This document shows positions 1 through 9,163 of a DNA stretch of 64,000 nucleotides, piece after piece. A program made the position numbers and the translations under genes. The stretch's first letter is position 1; each line of letters begins with the position of its first letter. The notes below the pieces were generated by a model, which was given only the letters and a program-made list of their open reading frames with translations, was not told where the DNA came from and searched no databases. The DNA is from Lysobacter concretionis Ko07 = DSM 16239. GTDB taxonomy: Bacteria > Pseudomonadota > Gammaproteobacteria > Xanthomonadales > Xanthomonadaceae. The DNA is taken from the NCBI RefSeq assembly GCF_000768345.1, contig NZ_AVPS01000003.1, positions 310,001 through 374,000 on the forward strand, in the 5' to 3' direction.

Positions 1-2
1 GG

Positions 3-665
3 AACGCGATGCCGGGCGCGCGCGCGCCACGCGATCCGCAGACCGGCGCGGCGTGGTATCCGCCGGCGATCTGGTCGCAGTTGCGCCTGTCGTCCAAATC
101 GCACTGGGACGTGCCGATCGATACGCCGCTGGGCATCGTGCACCTGCTGGCCGCGCACCCGACGCCACCGGTATTCGACGGTGCCGAAAACCGCAACGGC
201 CTGCGCAACGCCGACGAGATCCGCCTGTGGGCGGAATACATCAGCCCCGGCAGCACGCCTTGGCTGTGCGACGACCGCGGCCGCTGTGGCGGCCTCGCGG
301 GCGACGCGCGGTTCGTGATCGTCGGCGACTACAACGCCGACCCGGACGATGGCGACGGCGAACCCGGCGCGATCGCGCAGTTGCTGGACAACCCGCGGGT
401 CAATGCCGGCTTCGTGCCACGCAGCCGGGGTGCCGCCGAGCGCGCCACCGGGCGCGGCATCCCACGCGCCGGCGATGTCGCCAGCCACACCGGCGATTTC
501 GGCCCCAAGGGCGGCACTCTGCGCCTGGATTACGTATTGCCGTCAAACGACCTGGATGTCAGTGACGGCGGTGTGTTCTGGCCCGCTTCCGGCGAGCCTG
601 ACAGTGATATCGCCGAGGCCAGCGACCACCACTTGGTGTGGCTGGATCTGACGCCGCGCCGGTAG
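3..665 (+). CDS. Endonuclease/exonuclease/phosphatase (EEP) family protein, C-terminal part
   Basis: The frame is open to the left edge, so the N-terminal half lies outside the window; the in-frame ATG at 9 is probably internal. Counted from that ATG, the protein shows GDYNADP (D107, N109), LDYVLPS and SDHHLVW near the end. These are the metal- and phosphate-binding motifs of the DNase I-like EEP fold, which hydrolyses phosphodiester or phosphomonoester bonds. Family assignment is good; the substrate (nucleic acid, sugar phosphate or lipid) cannot be told from the sequence. Confidence 0.8.
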   Translation, partial: NAMPGARAPRDPQTGAAWYPPAIWSQLRLSSKSHWDVPIDTPLGIVHLLAAHPTPPVFDGAENRNGLRNADEIRLWAEYISPGSTPWLCDDRGRCGGLAGDARFVIVGDYNADPDDGDGEPGAIAQLLDNPRVNAGFVPRSRGAAERATGRGIPRAGDVASHTGDFGPKGGTLRLDYVLPSNDLDVSDGGVFWPASGEPDSDIAEASDHHLVWLDLTPRR

Positions 666-672
666 CCCGCGG

Positions 673-1035
673 TCAACCGGCGCCCTTCCCCGCCTCTGGC
701 GTGGCCGCCGGCACCGGTGCACGCGTTTTCCCCGCCACCGCAGGCACCAGTGACGACACCGCGATGCGCGGACCGAACCCGAAGGACTCCTCGATGCGGG
801 CCGACACGACCATCCGCACCATGCTGCCGGGCACCATCAGCTCCAGCGAGATCGCTTCGCCCGTCGCGGTCCGGCCGTCGAGGTCCATCTTGAACATCGC
901 CCCGCCGGTGTCGATGTTGCGGCACACCATGTGCTCGCCAGCCGGGCCCTGCTGGAGATAGGGCTTGATGGCCTCGCCCAGCGCTTCCAGCGCCTGCGGA
1001 AAGAAAAACACGGCGTAGCCGCTTTTATCGTCCAT
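673..1035 (-). CDS. Conserved hypothetical protein, 120 aa
   Basis: A 120-residue soluble protein starting MDDKSGYAVFFFPQALEALG with a Pro/Ala-rich C-terminal tail (about residues 95-120). There is no signal peptide or membrane segment, and I do not recognise the family. The centre (NIDTGGAMFKMDLDG, then LMVPGSMVRMVVSAR) reads as alternating beta strands. It lies 57 bases downstream of purT on the same strand, so it may be cotranscribed. It converges on the EEP gene with only 7 bases between the stops. Confidence 0.7.
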   Translation of the reverse strand: MDDKSGYAVFFFPQALEALGEAIKPYLQQGPAGEHMVCRNIDTGGAMFKMDLDGRTATGEAISLELMVPGSMVRMVVSARIEESFGFGPRIAVSSLVPAVAGKTRAPVPAATPEAGKGAG

Positions 1036-1092
1036 CGGTATACCCCTGTGGTGGATTGGCGGTGCGTTGTCTGGAGTGGGCGGGACAGCGGC

Positions 1093-2322
1093 TCAACGCA
1101 ATTCGACGTGCAATTGCGCCGCGGCGTTGCGGGCCTTCTCGCGGGCCTGCCCGATGTCGTCGCCCAGCGCGAGCGTCACCGCGACCCGGCGCTGGCCTTC
1201 CACCCGCGGTTTGCCGAACAGGCGCAACTGGGTGTCGGGCGCGGCCAATGCGGCGTCGACCCCGGAAAACACCGGCACGCCGTGCCCTTCGGCCAGTACC
1301 GCGCACGAGGCCGAGGCGCGCTGGGTACGGATGACCGGGATCGGCAGGCCGAGGATCGCGCGCGCATGCAGGGCAAACTCGCTCAGGTCCTGGCCGATCA
1401 GGGTGACCAGGCCGGTGTCGTGCGGCCGCGGCGAGACTTCGCTGAACCAGACTTCATCGCCCTTGACGAAGAACTCCATGCCGAACACGCCCCAGCCGCC
1501 GAGGTCGTCGCTGACCGCCTTCGCCATCGCCTGCGCGCGCTCCAGCGCAATCGCGGACATCGGCTGCGGCTGCCAGCTTTCACGGTAATCGCCGTCGCGC
1601 TGGGTGTGCCCGATCGGCGCGCAGAACGTGGTGCCGCCGGCATGACGCACGGTCAGCAGGGTGATCTCGTAATCGAAGTCGACGAAACCCTCGACGATCA
1701 CCCGTCCCGCGCCGGTGCGGCCGCCGGTCTGGGCGTAATCCCAGGCCGGGTCGATGTCGGCCGCACCGCGCACCAGCGACTGGCCCTTGCCCGAGGACGA
1801 CATCACCGGCTTGACCACGCAGGGGATGCCGATGTCGGCGACCGCGGCGCGATAGTCCGCCAAGGTATCGACGAAACGGTACGGCGAGGTCGGCACGCCC
1901 AGGGTTTCCGCGGCGAGGCGACGGATGCCTTCGCGATCCATCGTCAACTGGGCGGCGCGCGCGGTCGGGATCACCCGCGCCCTGCGGCCGGCATCGGCGA
2001 ACTCACGCTCCAGCTCGACCAGGGTCGCGGTGTGGATCGCCTCGATCTCCGGCACGACCAGATCGGGCTGCTCGGCCGCCACCAGCGCACGGATCGCGGA
2101 GCCATCGAGCATGTCGATCACGTGGCTGCGGTGGGCGACCTGCATCGCCGGCGCATCGGCATAACGGTCGGCGGCGATGACCTCCACCCCGAAACGTTGC
2201 AGCTCGATCGCCACTTCCTTGCCCAGTTCGCCCGAACCGAGCAGCAGGACGCGGAACGCATGCGGGGACAACGGCGTACCCAGTCGGACAGTGTCCGGGG
2301 ACGGTGGGAGGGTTTCGGTCAT
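1093..2322 (-). CDS. purT: Formate-dependent phosphoribosylglycinamide formyltransferase (PurT)
   Basis: PurT formylates GAR from formate and ATP in de novo purine synthesis, the alternative to folate-dependent PurN. The 409-residue product has the N-terminal pre-ATP-grasp domain ([20 protein letters not shown]), an ATP-grasp core ([35 protein letters not shown]) and the usual C-terminal domain; this length is normal for the family. The ATG at 2322 ([15 protein letters not shown]) was chosen because the much longer upstream extension of the frame reads antisense to the neighbouring lipoprotein gene. The start region faces that divergent gene. Confidence 0.96.
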   Translation of the reverse strand: MTETLPPSPDTVRLGTPLSPHAFRVLLLGSGELGKEVAIELQRFGVEVIAADRYADAPAMQVAHRSHVIDMLDGSAIRALVAAEQPDLVVPEIEAIHTATLVELEREFADAGRRARVIPTARAAQLTMDREGIRRLAAETLGVPTSPYRFVDTLADYRAAVADIGIPCVVKPVMSSSGKGQSLVRGAADIDPAWDYAQTGGRTGAGRVIVEGFVDFDYEITLLTVRHAGGTTFCAPIGHTQRDGDYRESWQPQPMSAIALERAQAMAKAVSDDLGGWGVFGMEFFVKGDEVWFSEVSPRPHDTGLVTLIGQDLSEFALHARAILGLPIPVIRTQRASASCAVLAEGHGVPVFSGVDAALAAPDTQLRLFGKPRVEGQRRVAVTLALGDDIGQAREKARNAAAQLHVELR

Positions 2323-2427
2323 GGAAGGCGACACCGGGCAAGACGGAAGACCTGCGTAGTCTAGCTTCCGGCTCGCCACGGCAACGGCATGGTTCCGGCG
2401 ACGGCAGGCGCGTGCGATCCTTTCCCG

Positions 2428-3357
2428 ATGCGCCTGGAGCTGCCCCCGCTGTCGCGTCGCCTGGCCGGTATCGTCCTGGGCGTGTCCCTGCTGTCCGGAT
2501 GTGCACGCTCCGACGATGCCGCCAACCACGCCCCCGAGGCCCGGCTGGCCGGTGCCTTGCTGGACATGCGCCTCAACGAGATCAGCGGCCTGGCGGCTTC
2601 GTCGCAGCACCGGGACACGCTGTGGATGCTCGACGATGGCGGCAATCCGGCACGCCTGTTCGCAGTCAGCACCTCGGGCCGGCGGCTGGCGACCTTCGGC
2701 ATCGAGGGCGTGACCAAGACCGACTGGGAGGATCTGGATGCGTTCGAGTTCAAGGGCAAGCGCTACCTGCTGATCGCCGACACGGGCGACAACGGCGGTC
2801 TGCGCCGCAGCTTGCAGCTGCATGTGGTCGAAGAGCCCACCACGCTCGCCAACGCACGCCTGAAGCCGGTCTGGTCGATCGCGTTCCGCTGGCCGGATGG
2901 CGCGCGCGATTGCGAAGCGGTGGCAGTGGATGCCGAGCGCGGCGAGATCCTGCTGATCTCCAAGAAGCGCGAGCCGCCCGAACTGTTCGTGCTGCCATTG
3001 CAGCCACCGGCGCGGGAATTGCTGACGGCCAAACGTATCGGCCTGCTCGCCGGCATTCCCGCGCCCGACCCGGAAATCCTGCGCCGCCATCCCAGACGTG
3101 CACGACAGGACGCCCTGGTCACCGCCGCGTCGGTCTCGCCCGACCGCACGACGCTGGCGGTGATGACCTACCGCTACCTGCTGCTGTACCCGCGCGCACC
3201 GCACCAGGACTGGGCCGCCGCAGTGGCCGCATCGCCCCGGGTCAGTGTGTTGCCGTGGCTGCCGCAGGCCGAAGCGCTGGGCTGGTCGGCCGATGGACGC
3301 AGCCTGTACGCAACGGGCGAATTTGTCCCCGCCCCGCTGTACCGGATCACGCCCTGA
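2428..3357 (+). CDS. Lipoprotein with beta-propeller-like repeats
   Basis: The predicted precursor has 309 residues. An upstream in-frame start (2389) would add 13 residues before a typical signal, so ATG 2428 is preferred. Residues 1-31 form a lipoprotein signal with lipobox LLSGC, so export and lipidation at the inner or outer membrane is likely. The mature part shows repeated strand-turn motifs ([70 protein letters not shown]) typical of six- or seven-bladed propellers. No catalytic residues were recognised, and no function can be assigned. Confidence 0.85.
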   Translation: MRLELPPLSRRLAGIVLGVSLLSGCARSDDAANHAPEARLAGALLDMRLNEISGLAASSQHRDTLWMLDDGGNPARLFAVSTSGRRLATFGIEGVTKTDWEDLDAFEFKGKRYLLIADTGDNGGLRRSLQLHVVEEPTTLANARLKPVWSIAFRWPDGARDCEAVAVDAERGEILLISKKREPPELFVLPLQPPARELLTAKRIGLLAGIPAPDPEILRRHPRRARQDALVTAASVSPDRTTLAVMTYRYLLLYPRAPHQDWAAAVAASPRVSVLPWLPQAEALGWSADGRSLYATGEFVPAPLYRITP

Positions 3358-3440
3358 CTCCAGTTCGGCACTCGCCGTGCGGATGCGCGCAGCATTCCCC
3401 GTCACTGGTTGGTTTCCATGCGACGACGGCTCTGCTTTTG

Positions 3441-3543
3441 TTCGCGGCTGAAGCCGCTCCTACACAAAGCCAAGGCCGTGCCGTCGACCGTTTTTTGTCC
3501 GACTGGCCTTCCTTCGCTCGTAGGAGCGTCTTCAGCCGCGACC
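3441..3543. repeat. Inverted pair of GTAG-type REP palindromes
   Basis: Within the 350-base gap between the lipoprotein gene and the SPFH gene, one REP runs on the minus sense (3441-3463, core CGGCTGAAGCCGCTCCTAC) and a second on the plus sense (3520-3543, GTAGGAGCGTCTTCAGCCGC). They are separated by 56 bases, a BIME-like doublet. Such elements are mobilised in trans by RAYT transposases in related genomes; none is seen in this window. Transcripts through here would fold into a long hairpin that could end transcription from the lipoprotein gene. Confidence 0.85.
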
Positions 3544-3649
3544 TGACCATCGTCTCCAGCATTCGTGCTTCGCGACTCACCGGTGGATGCCTCCGCCACT
3601 CCTGCAGCAGCACGGCGATCGGATTGCATCCACACACAGCGATTCAGAT

Positions 3650-3677
3650 TTGCAATCTGATATCAATCTGATATCAA
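3650..3677 (+). promoter_or_regulatory. Candidate promoter with 11-bp tandem repeat before the SPFH operon
   Basis: A perfect tandem duplication of AATCTGATATC (3654-3664 and 3665-3675) sits in an AT-rich island 30-55 bases before the SPFH start. TTGCAA at 3650 and TATCAA at 3672 are separated by 16 bases and could be -35 and -10 boxes; the repeat could also be a regulator site. This is inference from composition only. Confidence 0.35.
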
Positions 3678-3707
3678 ATAACCCAACCAAGACAACGAGG
3701 CACCGTG

Positions 3708-4571
3708 ATGAAAGAAAACCCCATCCGCTCCCTGCCAGGCATCCCGGTCCTGCTGGCCTGCATCGTCGGCTTCCTCGTCGCGGGCTACCTGTTCAAGACC
3801 GGCATCGCCGCCACCGATCTGCGCCTGATCGTTGCCGCGGCCGTCATCGCGGTGCTGGGACTGTTTGCGGTGGTCGGCTTGTACATGGTCGAACCCAACC
3901 AGTCGGCGGTGCTGAGCCTGTTCGGCAAGTACGTCGGCACCGCGCCGGACAACGGCCTGCGCTGGAACAACCCCTTCTATTCCAAGCGCAAGGTCTCGCT
4001 GCGGGTGCGCAACTTCGAAAGCGGCAAGCTCAAGGTCAACGAGCTGGAAGGCAGCCCGATCGAGATCGCCGCGGTGATCGTGTGGAAGGTGGTCGACTCG
4101 GCCGAGGCGGTGTTCAACGTCGACGACTACGAGAGCTTCGTGCACATCCAGTCCGAGGCGGCACTGCGCGCGATGGCGACCAGCTATCCCTACGACAGCG
4201 ACGATGCCGGCCTGACCTCGCTGCGCAGTCATCCGGTGGAGATCTCCCACCACCTGCAGGAACAACTCACCGAGCGGCTCAGTGCGGCCGGCGTGGACGT
4301 GATCGAGGCGCGCATCAGCCACCTGGCCTACGCGCCGGAGATCGCCCAGGCGATGCTGCAGCGCCAGCAGGCCAACGCGGTGATCGCCGCCCGCACCCGC
4401 ATCGTCGCCGGCGCGGTCGGCATGGTCGAGATGGCACTGATGGAACTGCAGAAGAACGGCGTCGTCGATCTGGACGAGGAGCGCAAGGCCAACATGGTCA
4501 GCAACCTGCTGGTGGTGCTGTGCAGCGAGCGCGGCACCCAGCCGGTCGTCAACGCCGGCTCGTTGTACTAG
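3708..4571 (+). CDS. SPFH (stomatin/prohibitin-like) domain membrane protein
   Basis: A 287-residue protein with two N-terminal hydrophobic segments (about residues 10-30 and 38-62), then an SPFH domain beginning [18 protein letters not shown] and a helical C-terminal part ([22 protein letters not shown]). SPFH proteins build ring or cage assemblies on membranes and often control proteases or microdomains. The start is ATG 3708, eight bases after ACGAGG; an in-frame GTG lies just before it. It is followed within 10 bases by two small genes, and this three-gene set probably forms one transcript. Confidence 0.88.
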   Translation: MKENPIRSLPGIPVLLACIVGFLVAGYLFKTGIAATDLRLIVAAAVIAVLGLFAVVGLYMVEPNQSAVLSLFGKYVGTAPDNGLRWNNPFYSKRKVSLRVRNFESGKLKVNELEGSPIEIAAVIVWKVVDSAEAVFNVDDYESFVHIQSEAALRAMATSYPYDSDDAGLTSLRSHPVEISHHLQEQLTERLSAAGVDVIEARISHLAYAPEIAQAMLQRQQANAVIAARTRIVAGAVGMVEMALMELQKNGVVDLDEERKANMVSNLLVVLCSERGTQPVVNAGSLY

Positions 4572-4578
4572 GTTCCCG

Positions 4579-4761
4579 GTGACCCAGAAGAAAGGCTACG
4601 CGCTGCGCATCAACGCCGAGGTCCTCGCCGCGGCGCAACGCTGGGCGGACGACGAGCTGCGCAGCCTGAACGCACAAATCGAATACGTTCTGCGCGACGC
4701 ACTGCGCAAGGCCGGGCGGCTGCCGGACGCTGCCAAATCCAGAAAGGATGACAAGCCATGA
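4579..4761 (+). CDS. Arc-like small DNA-binding protein, 60 aa
   Basis: A 60-residue protein with a GTG start at 4579. Residues 7-45 (ALRINAEVLAAAQRWADDEL and RSLNAQIEYVLRDALRKAG) resemble the ribbon-helix-helix fold of Arc/MetJ repressors: a short beta strand (YALRIN), helix A, and helix B with SLNAQIEYVL. It follows the SPFH gene by 7 bases and overlaps the next gene by ATGA, so it is part of the same operon and may autoregulate it. No cognate operator was identified. Confidence 0.82.
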   Translation: MTQKKGYALRINAEVLAAAQRWADDELRSLNAQIEYVLRDALRKAGRLPDAAKSRKDDKP

Positions 4762-4937
4762 GCAATCGCTGGAGCTACCAGGTGCTGGAATTGACCCCGA
4801 GCATGCTCGGCCCGTCGATGAGCGAGCAATTGAGCGATGAGCTCAACCGCCTCGGCGAACAGGGCTGGGAACTCGTCTCGATGACCCAGATCACCCCGTT
4901 CGACCACGTCCGCCTGGTGCTGAAGAAGGAGGCCTGA
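4758..4937 (+). CDS. DUF4177-like small protein, 59 aa
   Basis: The start codon overlaps the stop of the Arc-like gene (ATGA). The 59-residue product (MSNRWSYQVLELTPSMLG, then LNRLGEQGWELVSMTQITPF) has the WxYxVL...LNxLGxxGWELV pattern of the DUF4177 family, a small beta-alpha-beta domain of unknown function. It has no signal or membrane segment. It is the third gene of the SPFH operon and ends one base before the start of the hydrolase gene. Confidence 0.85.
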   Translation: MSNRWSYQVLELTPSMLGPSMSEQLSDELNRLGEQGWELVSMTQITPFDHVRLVLKKEA

Positions 4938-4938
4938 G

Positions 4939-6282
4939 ATGCGTGCTTCCGCGTATTCCCTCGTCCTGGCGGCACTGGCGCTGACCGCGGTACCGTCCTT
5001 TCCGGCCGATGCGGCAACTCCTGTGGCGGATGTCACGGCTGCCGACCCGCTCGTCATCGCAAACGCCTTCCTCGACCAGCTCGACGCCGGCGATTTTGCC
5101 GCCGCCGAAGCGCGTTTCACTGCGCAGATGGCCAGCGCCGTGCCGGCGGCAAAACTCAAGGCGGTGTGGGAATCCCTGCCGCAGCAAACGGGTCCGGCCA
5201 AGGGCCGCGGTGAGGCGCGCCTCGCCGAACACGACGGCATGCACGTGGTGGTCATCCCGCTGCACCATGAGAAAGCCGAACTGCTGGCCCAGATCGCGAT
5301 CGACGCCGATGGCCGGATCGCGGGCTTCCTCGTGCAGCCCGCGCCGCCACCGCCGGCCGCCGCGCCCGCCAGCGACGCGGCTTTCACCGAGCAGGCATTT
5401 TCCGTCGGCAGCGGTGACCGCGCCCTGCCGGGCACCCTTGCCCTGCCGAAGGGACAAGCTCCCACCGCCGGTTTCCCCGCCGTGGTGCTGGTCCACGGCT
5501 CCGGCCCGCAGGATCGTGACGAAACCGTCGGCGCCAACCGGCCGTTCCTCGACATTGCGCGCGGCCTGGCCGCGCAGGGCATCGCGGTGCTGCGCTACGA
5601 CAAGCGCAGCAAGGCGCGCCCGCAGGATTTCGCCGCCGGCGATTACGACGTCGACGACGAAACCACCAACGATGCCGTCGTCGCCGTCGCCGCACTGGGC
5701 ACCACCAAGGGCATCGACCCGGATCGCATCCACGTCCTCGGCCACAGCCAGGGCGCGATGCTGGCGCCACGCATCGCCGCCCGCTCCGATCAGGTCGCCG
5801 GCCTGATCATGCTGGCCGCCCCCGCGCGCCCGCTGCTGGACCTGCTGCCGGAACAGAACCGCTACCTGCTCAACGCCGACGGCGCCATCGGCCCGGCCGA
5901 GCAGGCGTTCCTGGACGATCTCGATGCCAAGATCGCCCGCGTTCGCGGCAACGAGCCGATGCCGGCGGCGGACGCGCCACTGGGCGTGCCGGCGGGTTAC
6001 TGGCGCCACTTCGACCGCATCGATCCGGTCGCCGACGCACTGGCAACCCGCCTGCCGATGCTGTTGCTGCAAGGCGGCCGCGACTTCCAGGTGATCGACA
6101 CCGACTGGCAGCTCTGGCGCAAGGCGCTGGCCGACCGGCCCAACGCAACCCTCAAGCACTACCCTGCGCTGAACCACCTCGGTATCGCCGGCGAAGGCCC
6201 CGGCACGTTGGACGAATACCAGACACCCGGGCACGTGGACCCCGCGCTGATCCAGGACATCGCCGAATGGATCGGGCGATAA
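4939..6282 (+). CDS. Exported alpha/beta hydrolase with N-terminal DUF3887-like domain
   Basis: A 447-residue protein with a Sec signal (residues 1-26, ending ADA). A DUF3887-like domain (about residues 35-115, NAFLDQLDAGDFAAAEARF) is followed after a Pro/Ala linker by an alpha/beta hydrolase domain. That domain carries the oxyanion segment VLVHGSGPQDRDE, the nucleophile elbow GHSQG, an acid candidate at QGGRDFQV and a catalytic His candidate in ALNHLG. It is most likely an ester or peptide hydrolase of the cell envelope; the substrate is unknown. It starts one base after the DUF4177-like stop and overlaps the next gene by 16 bases. Confidence 0.9.
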   Translation: MRASAYSLVLAALALTAVPSFPADAATPVADVTAADPLVIANAFLDQLDAGDFAAAEARFTAQMASAVPAAKLKAVWESLPQQTGPAKGRGEARLAEHDGMHVVVIPLHHEKAELLAQIAIDADGRIAGFLVQPAPPPPAAAPASDAAFTEQAFSVGSGDRALPGTLALPKGQAPTAGFPAVVLVHGSGPQDRDETVGANRPFLDIARGLAAQGIAVLRYDKRSKARPQDFAAGDYDVDDETTNDAVVAVAALGTTKGIDPDRIHVLGHSQGAMLAPRIAARSDQVAGLIMLAAPARPLLDLLPEQNRYLLNADGAIGPAEQAFLDDLDAKIARVRGNEPMPAADAPLGVPAGYWRHFDRIDPVADALATRLPMLLLQGGRDFQVIDTDWQLWRKALADRPNATLKHYPALNHLGIAGEGPGTLDEYQTPGHVDPALIQDIAEWIGR

Positions 6283-6854
6283 CCGGCCCGGTGCCGCCCG
6301 CGCTGCAACTGCAGCCGGTCACGGCGCGCACCCGCATGCTGATGGCGGTCCTCGTCGTGGCACTCCCGTTGCTGATTGCTGCCACCGCCATGGCGCTGCT
6401 GGATCGCAGCCAACAAAAGCTGATCGGCGACAGCGCCACGCTTACCCTCGCCTGCCTGGCAGCCCTCGTCGGCGCGATCGCACTGGCCATCGACTGGGGC
6501 ATGCGTCGGCACCGGATTACTTTCGATGCCGACGGGCTGGAGGTCGCCACGTCGTTCTATCGACGCCGGCTCGCTTTGGCCGAACTGCAGATCGACCAGG
6601 CGCGGGTGATCGATCTCGACGAGCGCACCGAACTCAAGCCGATGGTGAAGACCAACGGCACCAGCCTGCCCGGCTTCCACAGCGGATGGTTCCGGTTGGG
6701 CAACATGCGCAAGGCGCTGGTCGCCACCGTTGGCGGCAAGCGCGTGCTGCACCTGCCGACCACCCGTGGCTTCGATCTGCTGTTGCAGCCCCGACGGCCG
6801 CAGGCATTGCTGGAGCGGTTGCAGGAACTGGCTGCGGCGCGGCCGCGCGGATAA
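6267..6854 (+). CDS. Membrane protein with PH-like domain, 195 aa
   Basis: It starts at an ATG inside the 3' end of the hydrolase gene (16-base overlap). Two hydrophobic helices (about residues 24-44 and 56-77) are followed by a soluble beta-rich region (RITFDADGLEVATSFYRRRLALAELQ) that resembles bacterial PH domains. The region after about residue 135 (GWFRLGNMRKALVATVGGKRVLHLPTT) matches the usual PH tail. The function is unknown; it is probably an inner-membrane protein. Confidence 0.8.
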   Translation: MDRAITGPVPPALQLQPVTARTRMLMAVLVVALPLLIAATAMALLDRSQQKLIGDSATLTLACLAALVGAIALAIDWGMRRHRITFDADGLEVATSFYRRRLALAELQIDQARVIDLDERTELKPMVKTNGTSLPGFHSGWFRLGNMRKALVATVGGKRVLHLPTTRGFDLLLQPRRPQALLERLQELAAARPRG

Positions 6855-6863
6855 CCTGAGCGG

Positions 6864-7709
6864 ATGCGCGGCCAAGCCCAACCCCTGATCGATGTGCTGA
6901 TCAACACGCCCCGGATCGAACTCTGGCCGGCCGGCCTGTTATCTGCACGCAGCAACCACGACGCGCGCGCCCTGTCGCGCGCGCGCCACGTGTTGCGGCG
7001 CAAACGCGACGGCCGCTACCTCGCCGCCGACCTGCCCGAAGGCCTGCTGCCGCTGCTCCACGGCTGGATGCTTGAGCCGGGCATCCAGGCCGCATTGGAC
7101 GCGCTGGACCGGCGCCGCCTGCGTGGCCCTGGCGGCCTCCTGGCCGGCGCCGTGCGAACCGCCGAGTTGCCGCTGGATGGCCTGCAGGAACGTCTGGACG
7201 CACTGGGTCTGGACGACAGTTACGGCCAGCGCACCGGCCTGCCGCTGGTCGCCGAGCCGGGCTGGCTTTCCTTTGCCGGCTTCGACCGCTACCGCCGCCC
7301 GCTCTGGCTGCAAGCGGGTGCCGCCCGCGCGTGGCAAAACCTGCGCGATGCGGCCCGGCGCGACGAGGTGATATTGGACGCGATCTCCGGCTACCGCAGC
7401 CACGATTACCAGTTGGGCATCTTCAAACGCAAACTCGCGCGCGGTCAAAGCGTCGCCGACATCCTCGCCGCCAACGCCGCACCCGGCTACAGCGAGCACC
7501 ACTCCGGCCGCGCGCTCGACATCGGCACCCCGGACGAGTCCCCTGCCGAAACGTCGTTCGAGCGCACCCGCGCGTTTGCATGGCTGACCGACAACGCGAT
7601 CGGCCACGGCTTCCGCATGAGCTATCCACGCGACAATCCGCACGGCATCGTCTACGAGCCCTGGCACTGGTGCTGGAATCCGGCGAACAACGAAGACAGC
7701 CGCGACTGA
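6864..7709 (+). CDS. M15-family D-alanyl-D-alanine carboxypeptidase-like protein
   Basis: A 281-residue protein whose C-terminal 150 residues form a VanY-type M15 peptidase. It has ISGYRSHDYQ, the zinc motif SEHHSGRALDIG (SxHxxGxAxD) and EPWHW near the end carrying the catalytic Glu and third zinc His. These enzymes trim peptidoglycan stem peptides. The N-terminal 110 residues are Arg/Leu-rich and do not match a family I know. No clear signal peptide is seen, so the location is uncertain. It follows the PH-domain gene by 9 bases. Confidence 0.88.
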   Translation: MRGQAQPLIDVLINTPRIELWPAGLLSARSNHDARALSRARHVLRRKRDGRYLAADLPEGLLPLLHGWMLEPGIQAALDALDRRRLRGPGGLLAGAVRTAELPLDGLQERLDALGLDDSYGQRTGLPLVAEPGWLSFAGFDRYRRPLWLQAGAARAWQNLRDAARRDEVILDAISGYRSHDYQLGIFKRKLARGQSVADILAANAAPGYSEHHSGRALDIGTPDESPAETSFERTRAFAWLTDNAIGHGFRMSYPRDNPHGIVYEPWHWCWNPANNEDSRD

Positions 7710-7756
7710 AGTTTCTCCTGGAGTTGGAGAAGCTCCCATTGCGCCAGGCCCCTCCG

Positions 7757-7878
7757 GTAGGAGCGACGTGAGTCGCGCCTGACCACCGTATCAACCCCCT
7801 CGCTCCTGCGGAAACACGGCTTTCGCACACCCCGCAACTCGCCGCCCCGCCCGTGCAGGAGCGGCTTCAGCCGCGACC
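7757..7878. repeat. Two REP-type palindromes downstream of the M15 gene
   Basis: Two imperfect REP copies in the same orientation lie in the 211-base gap between convergent genes. The first is 7757-7779 (GTAGGAGCGACGTGAGTCGC, the ACGTGAGT subtype). The second is 7853-7878 (GCAGGAGCGGCTTCAGCCGC). Their position between convergent stop codons is typical for REPs and could provide bidirectional termination. Confidence 0.75.
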
Positions 7879-7920
7879 TGTGCTTCGCGCCCGGTTCCCC
7901 GGACATGTGAGCAATGCTGC

Positions 7921-8595
7921 TCAATCCTGCGAGCGCTTGGTCGACACCTTGGCCACCGCCGCCGAATCGGCGATCCGCCACAGGTAGAAACTGGCGTAGC
8001 TGCGGTACGGGGCCCAGCGCTCGCCCAGGGCGGCCAACTGCTTCGGCGTCGGCCGGGCCTCCAGCCCTTCGACCATCAACGCGCCCTGGCGGACACCCAG
8101 GTCCTCGGCGGGCAGCACGTCAGGGCGGCCGAGACGGAACATCAGCATCATCTCCACCGTCCAGCGCCCGATGCCGCGCACCGGCACCAGTGCCGCGATG
8201 ATGGCGGCATCGTCCATCGTCGCCATACGCCGCAGGCTCGGGATATCCCCACGTGATTCATGCAGGGCCAGGTCGCGCAGCGCGAGCAACTTGTTGCCGG
8301 ACACGCCGCAGGCACGCAGGGTGGCATCGTCGCAACGCCCGAGGGTGTCGGCATGCAGGCGATCGCTGCCGATGGCGGCCTCGACGCGGCCGACGATCGT
8401 CGCCGCCGCCTTGCCGCTGAGTTGCTGGTAGAGGATCGACCGCGCCAATGCATCGACCGGATCGAAACCCGCGCGCCAACGCGGATCGGCCTCGATCACG
8501 CCCAGCCGGCGCATCCAGACGGCCAGCCGGCGATCGACCTGCGCCAGGTGGGCGAACGCCGCCCCGGTGTCGAAACCGCGCTGATGACGGGCCAT
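7921..8595 (-). CDS. DNA-3-methyladenine glycosylase II (AlkA-like, HhH-GPD)
   Basis: A 224-residue base-excision repair glycosylase. Visible are the helix-hairpin-helix VPVRGIGRWTVEMMLMF and the downstream catalytic Asp in LPAEDLGVRQG, as in AlkA. IL(Y)QQLSGKAA marks the start of the HhH-GPD core. It lacks the N-terminal TBP-like domain of E. coli AlkA, like the shorter Mag-type enzymes. Expected role: removal of alkylated purines from DNA. The gene stands 10 bases upstream of the DUF423 gene's stop, so the two may be cotranscribed. Confidence 0.92.
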   Translation of the reverse strand: MARHQRGFDTGAAFAHLAQVDRRLAVWMRRLGVIEADPRWRAGFDPVDALARSILYQQLSGKAAATIVGRVEAAIGSDRLHADTLGRCDDATLRACGVSGNKLLALRDLALHESRGDIPSLRRMATMDDAAIIAALVPVRGIGRWTVEMMLMFRLGRPDVLPAEDLGVRQGALMVEGLEARPTPKQLAALGERWAPYRSYASFYLWRIADSAAVAKVSTKRSQD

Positions 8596-8605
8596 GCGCT
8601 ACGCC

Positions 8606-8995
8606 TCAGGACCTGACCGAGTCGGCCGCCCACAGCAGCCACGACAGGATCATCAGGCCGCCGCCAAAGGGAGCCAGCGCGGTCGGCGCACCAAACAGGT
8701 ATGCACCCACCAGGCTGCCGGAGAACAACAACGTGCCCAGCAGCAGGCCGGCCAGCGCAAACTTCCCGAACCGTCGCGCCGCGTGCGGCGCCAAGGCCGC
8801 CAGCGCGATACCGTGACCGAACGCAAACCACGCCGCCGATTGCAGCCGCGCCTGCGCGTCCGGCTCCACGACATGGGCGGCATAGGCCGCCAGCGCCACC
8901 GACCCGGCCGCTAGCACGGCACCCGCGGCGACCAGTCCGCGTTGGCTCCCGGAGCGGTGATTCCGGGAGGTATATCCAGCGGCGGAGGGATCCAT
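8606..8995 (-). CDS. DUF423 family membrane protein
   Basis: A 129-residue protein with four hydrophobic helices (about residues 20-40, 50-65, 75-95 and 100-122) and the DUF423 pattern AAYAAHV...QTAxxF-like (here LQSAAWFAFGHGIALAALA) with GSLVGAYLFG. ATG 8995 (MDPSAAGYTS) was preferred to an upstream in-frame start that adds 32 residues without membrane or signal character. It is an inner-membrane protein of unknown function (YgdD-type). Confidence 0.88.
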   Translation of the reverse strand: MDPSAAGYTSRNHRSGSQRGLVAAGAVLAAGSVALAAYAAHVVEPDAQARLQSAAWFAFGHGIALAALAPHAARRFGKFALAGLLLGTLLFSGSLVGAYLFGAPTALAPFGGGLMILSWLLWAADSVRS

Positions 8996-9089
8996 GGTGA
9001 TCGGCACCGGCGGCAAGGGCAGAGGCGAAACGATAACAGCCCTCGACGACAACCGGTCTTCAATGACCGGTTCTCCAGCCGGCACGCAC

Positions 9090-9122
9090 AAAAAAGCGCG
9101 CCGCGGAGATCCGCGGCGCGCC
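9090..9122 (-). terminator. Rho-independent terminator of the SRPBCC gene
   Basis: A GC-rich perfect stem (GGCGCGCCGCGGA / TCCGCGGCGCGC, minus-strand reading) is followed on the minus strand by six T residues. It lies about 45 bases past the stop of the SRPBCC gene. Confidence 0.85.
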
Positions 9123-9163
9123 AGATGACTTACAAAGTGCTGGTGAAGTGGATCAATGCGCGA

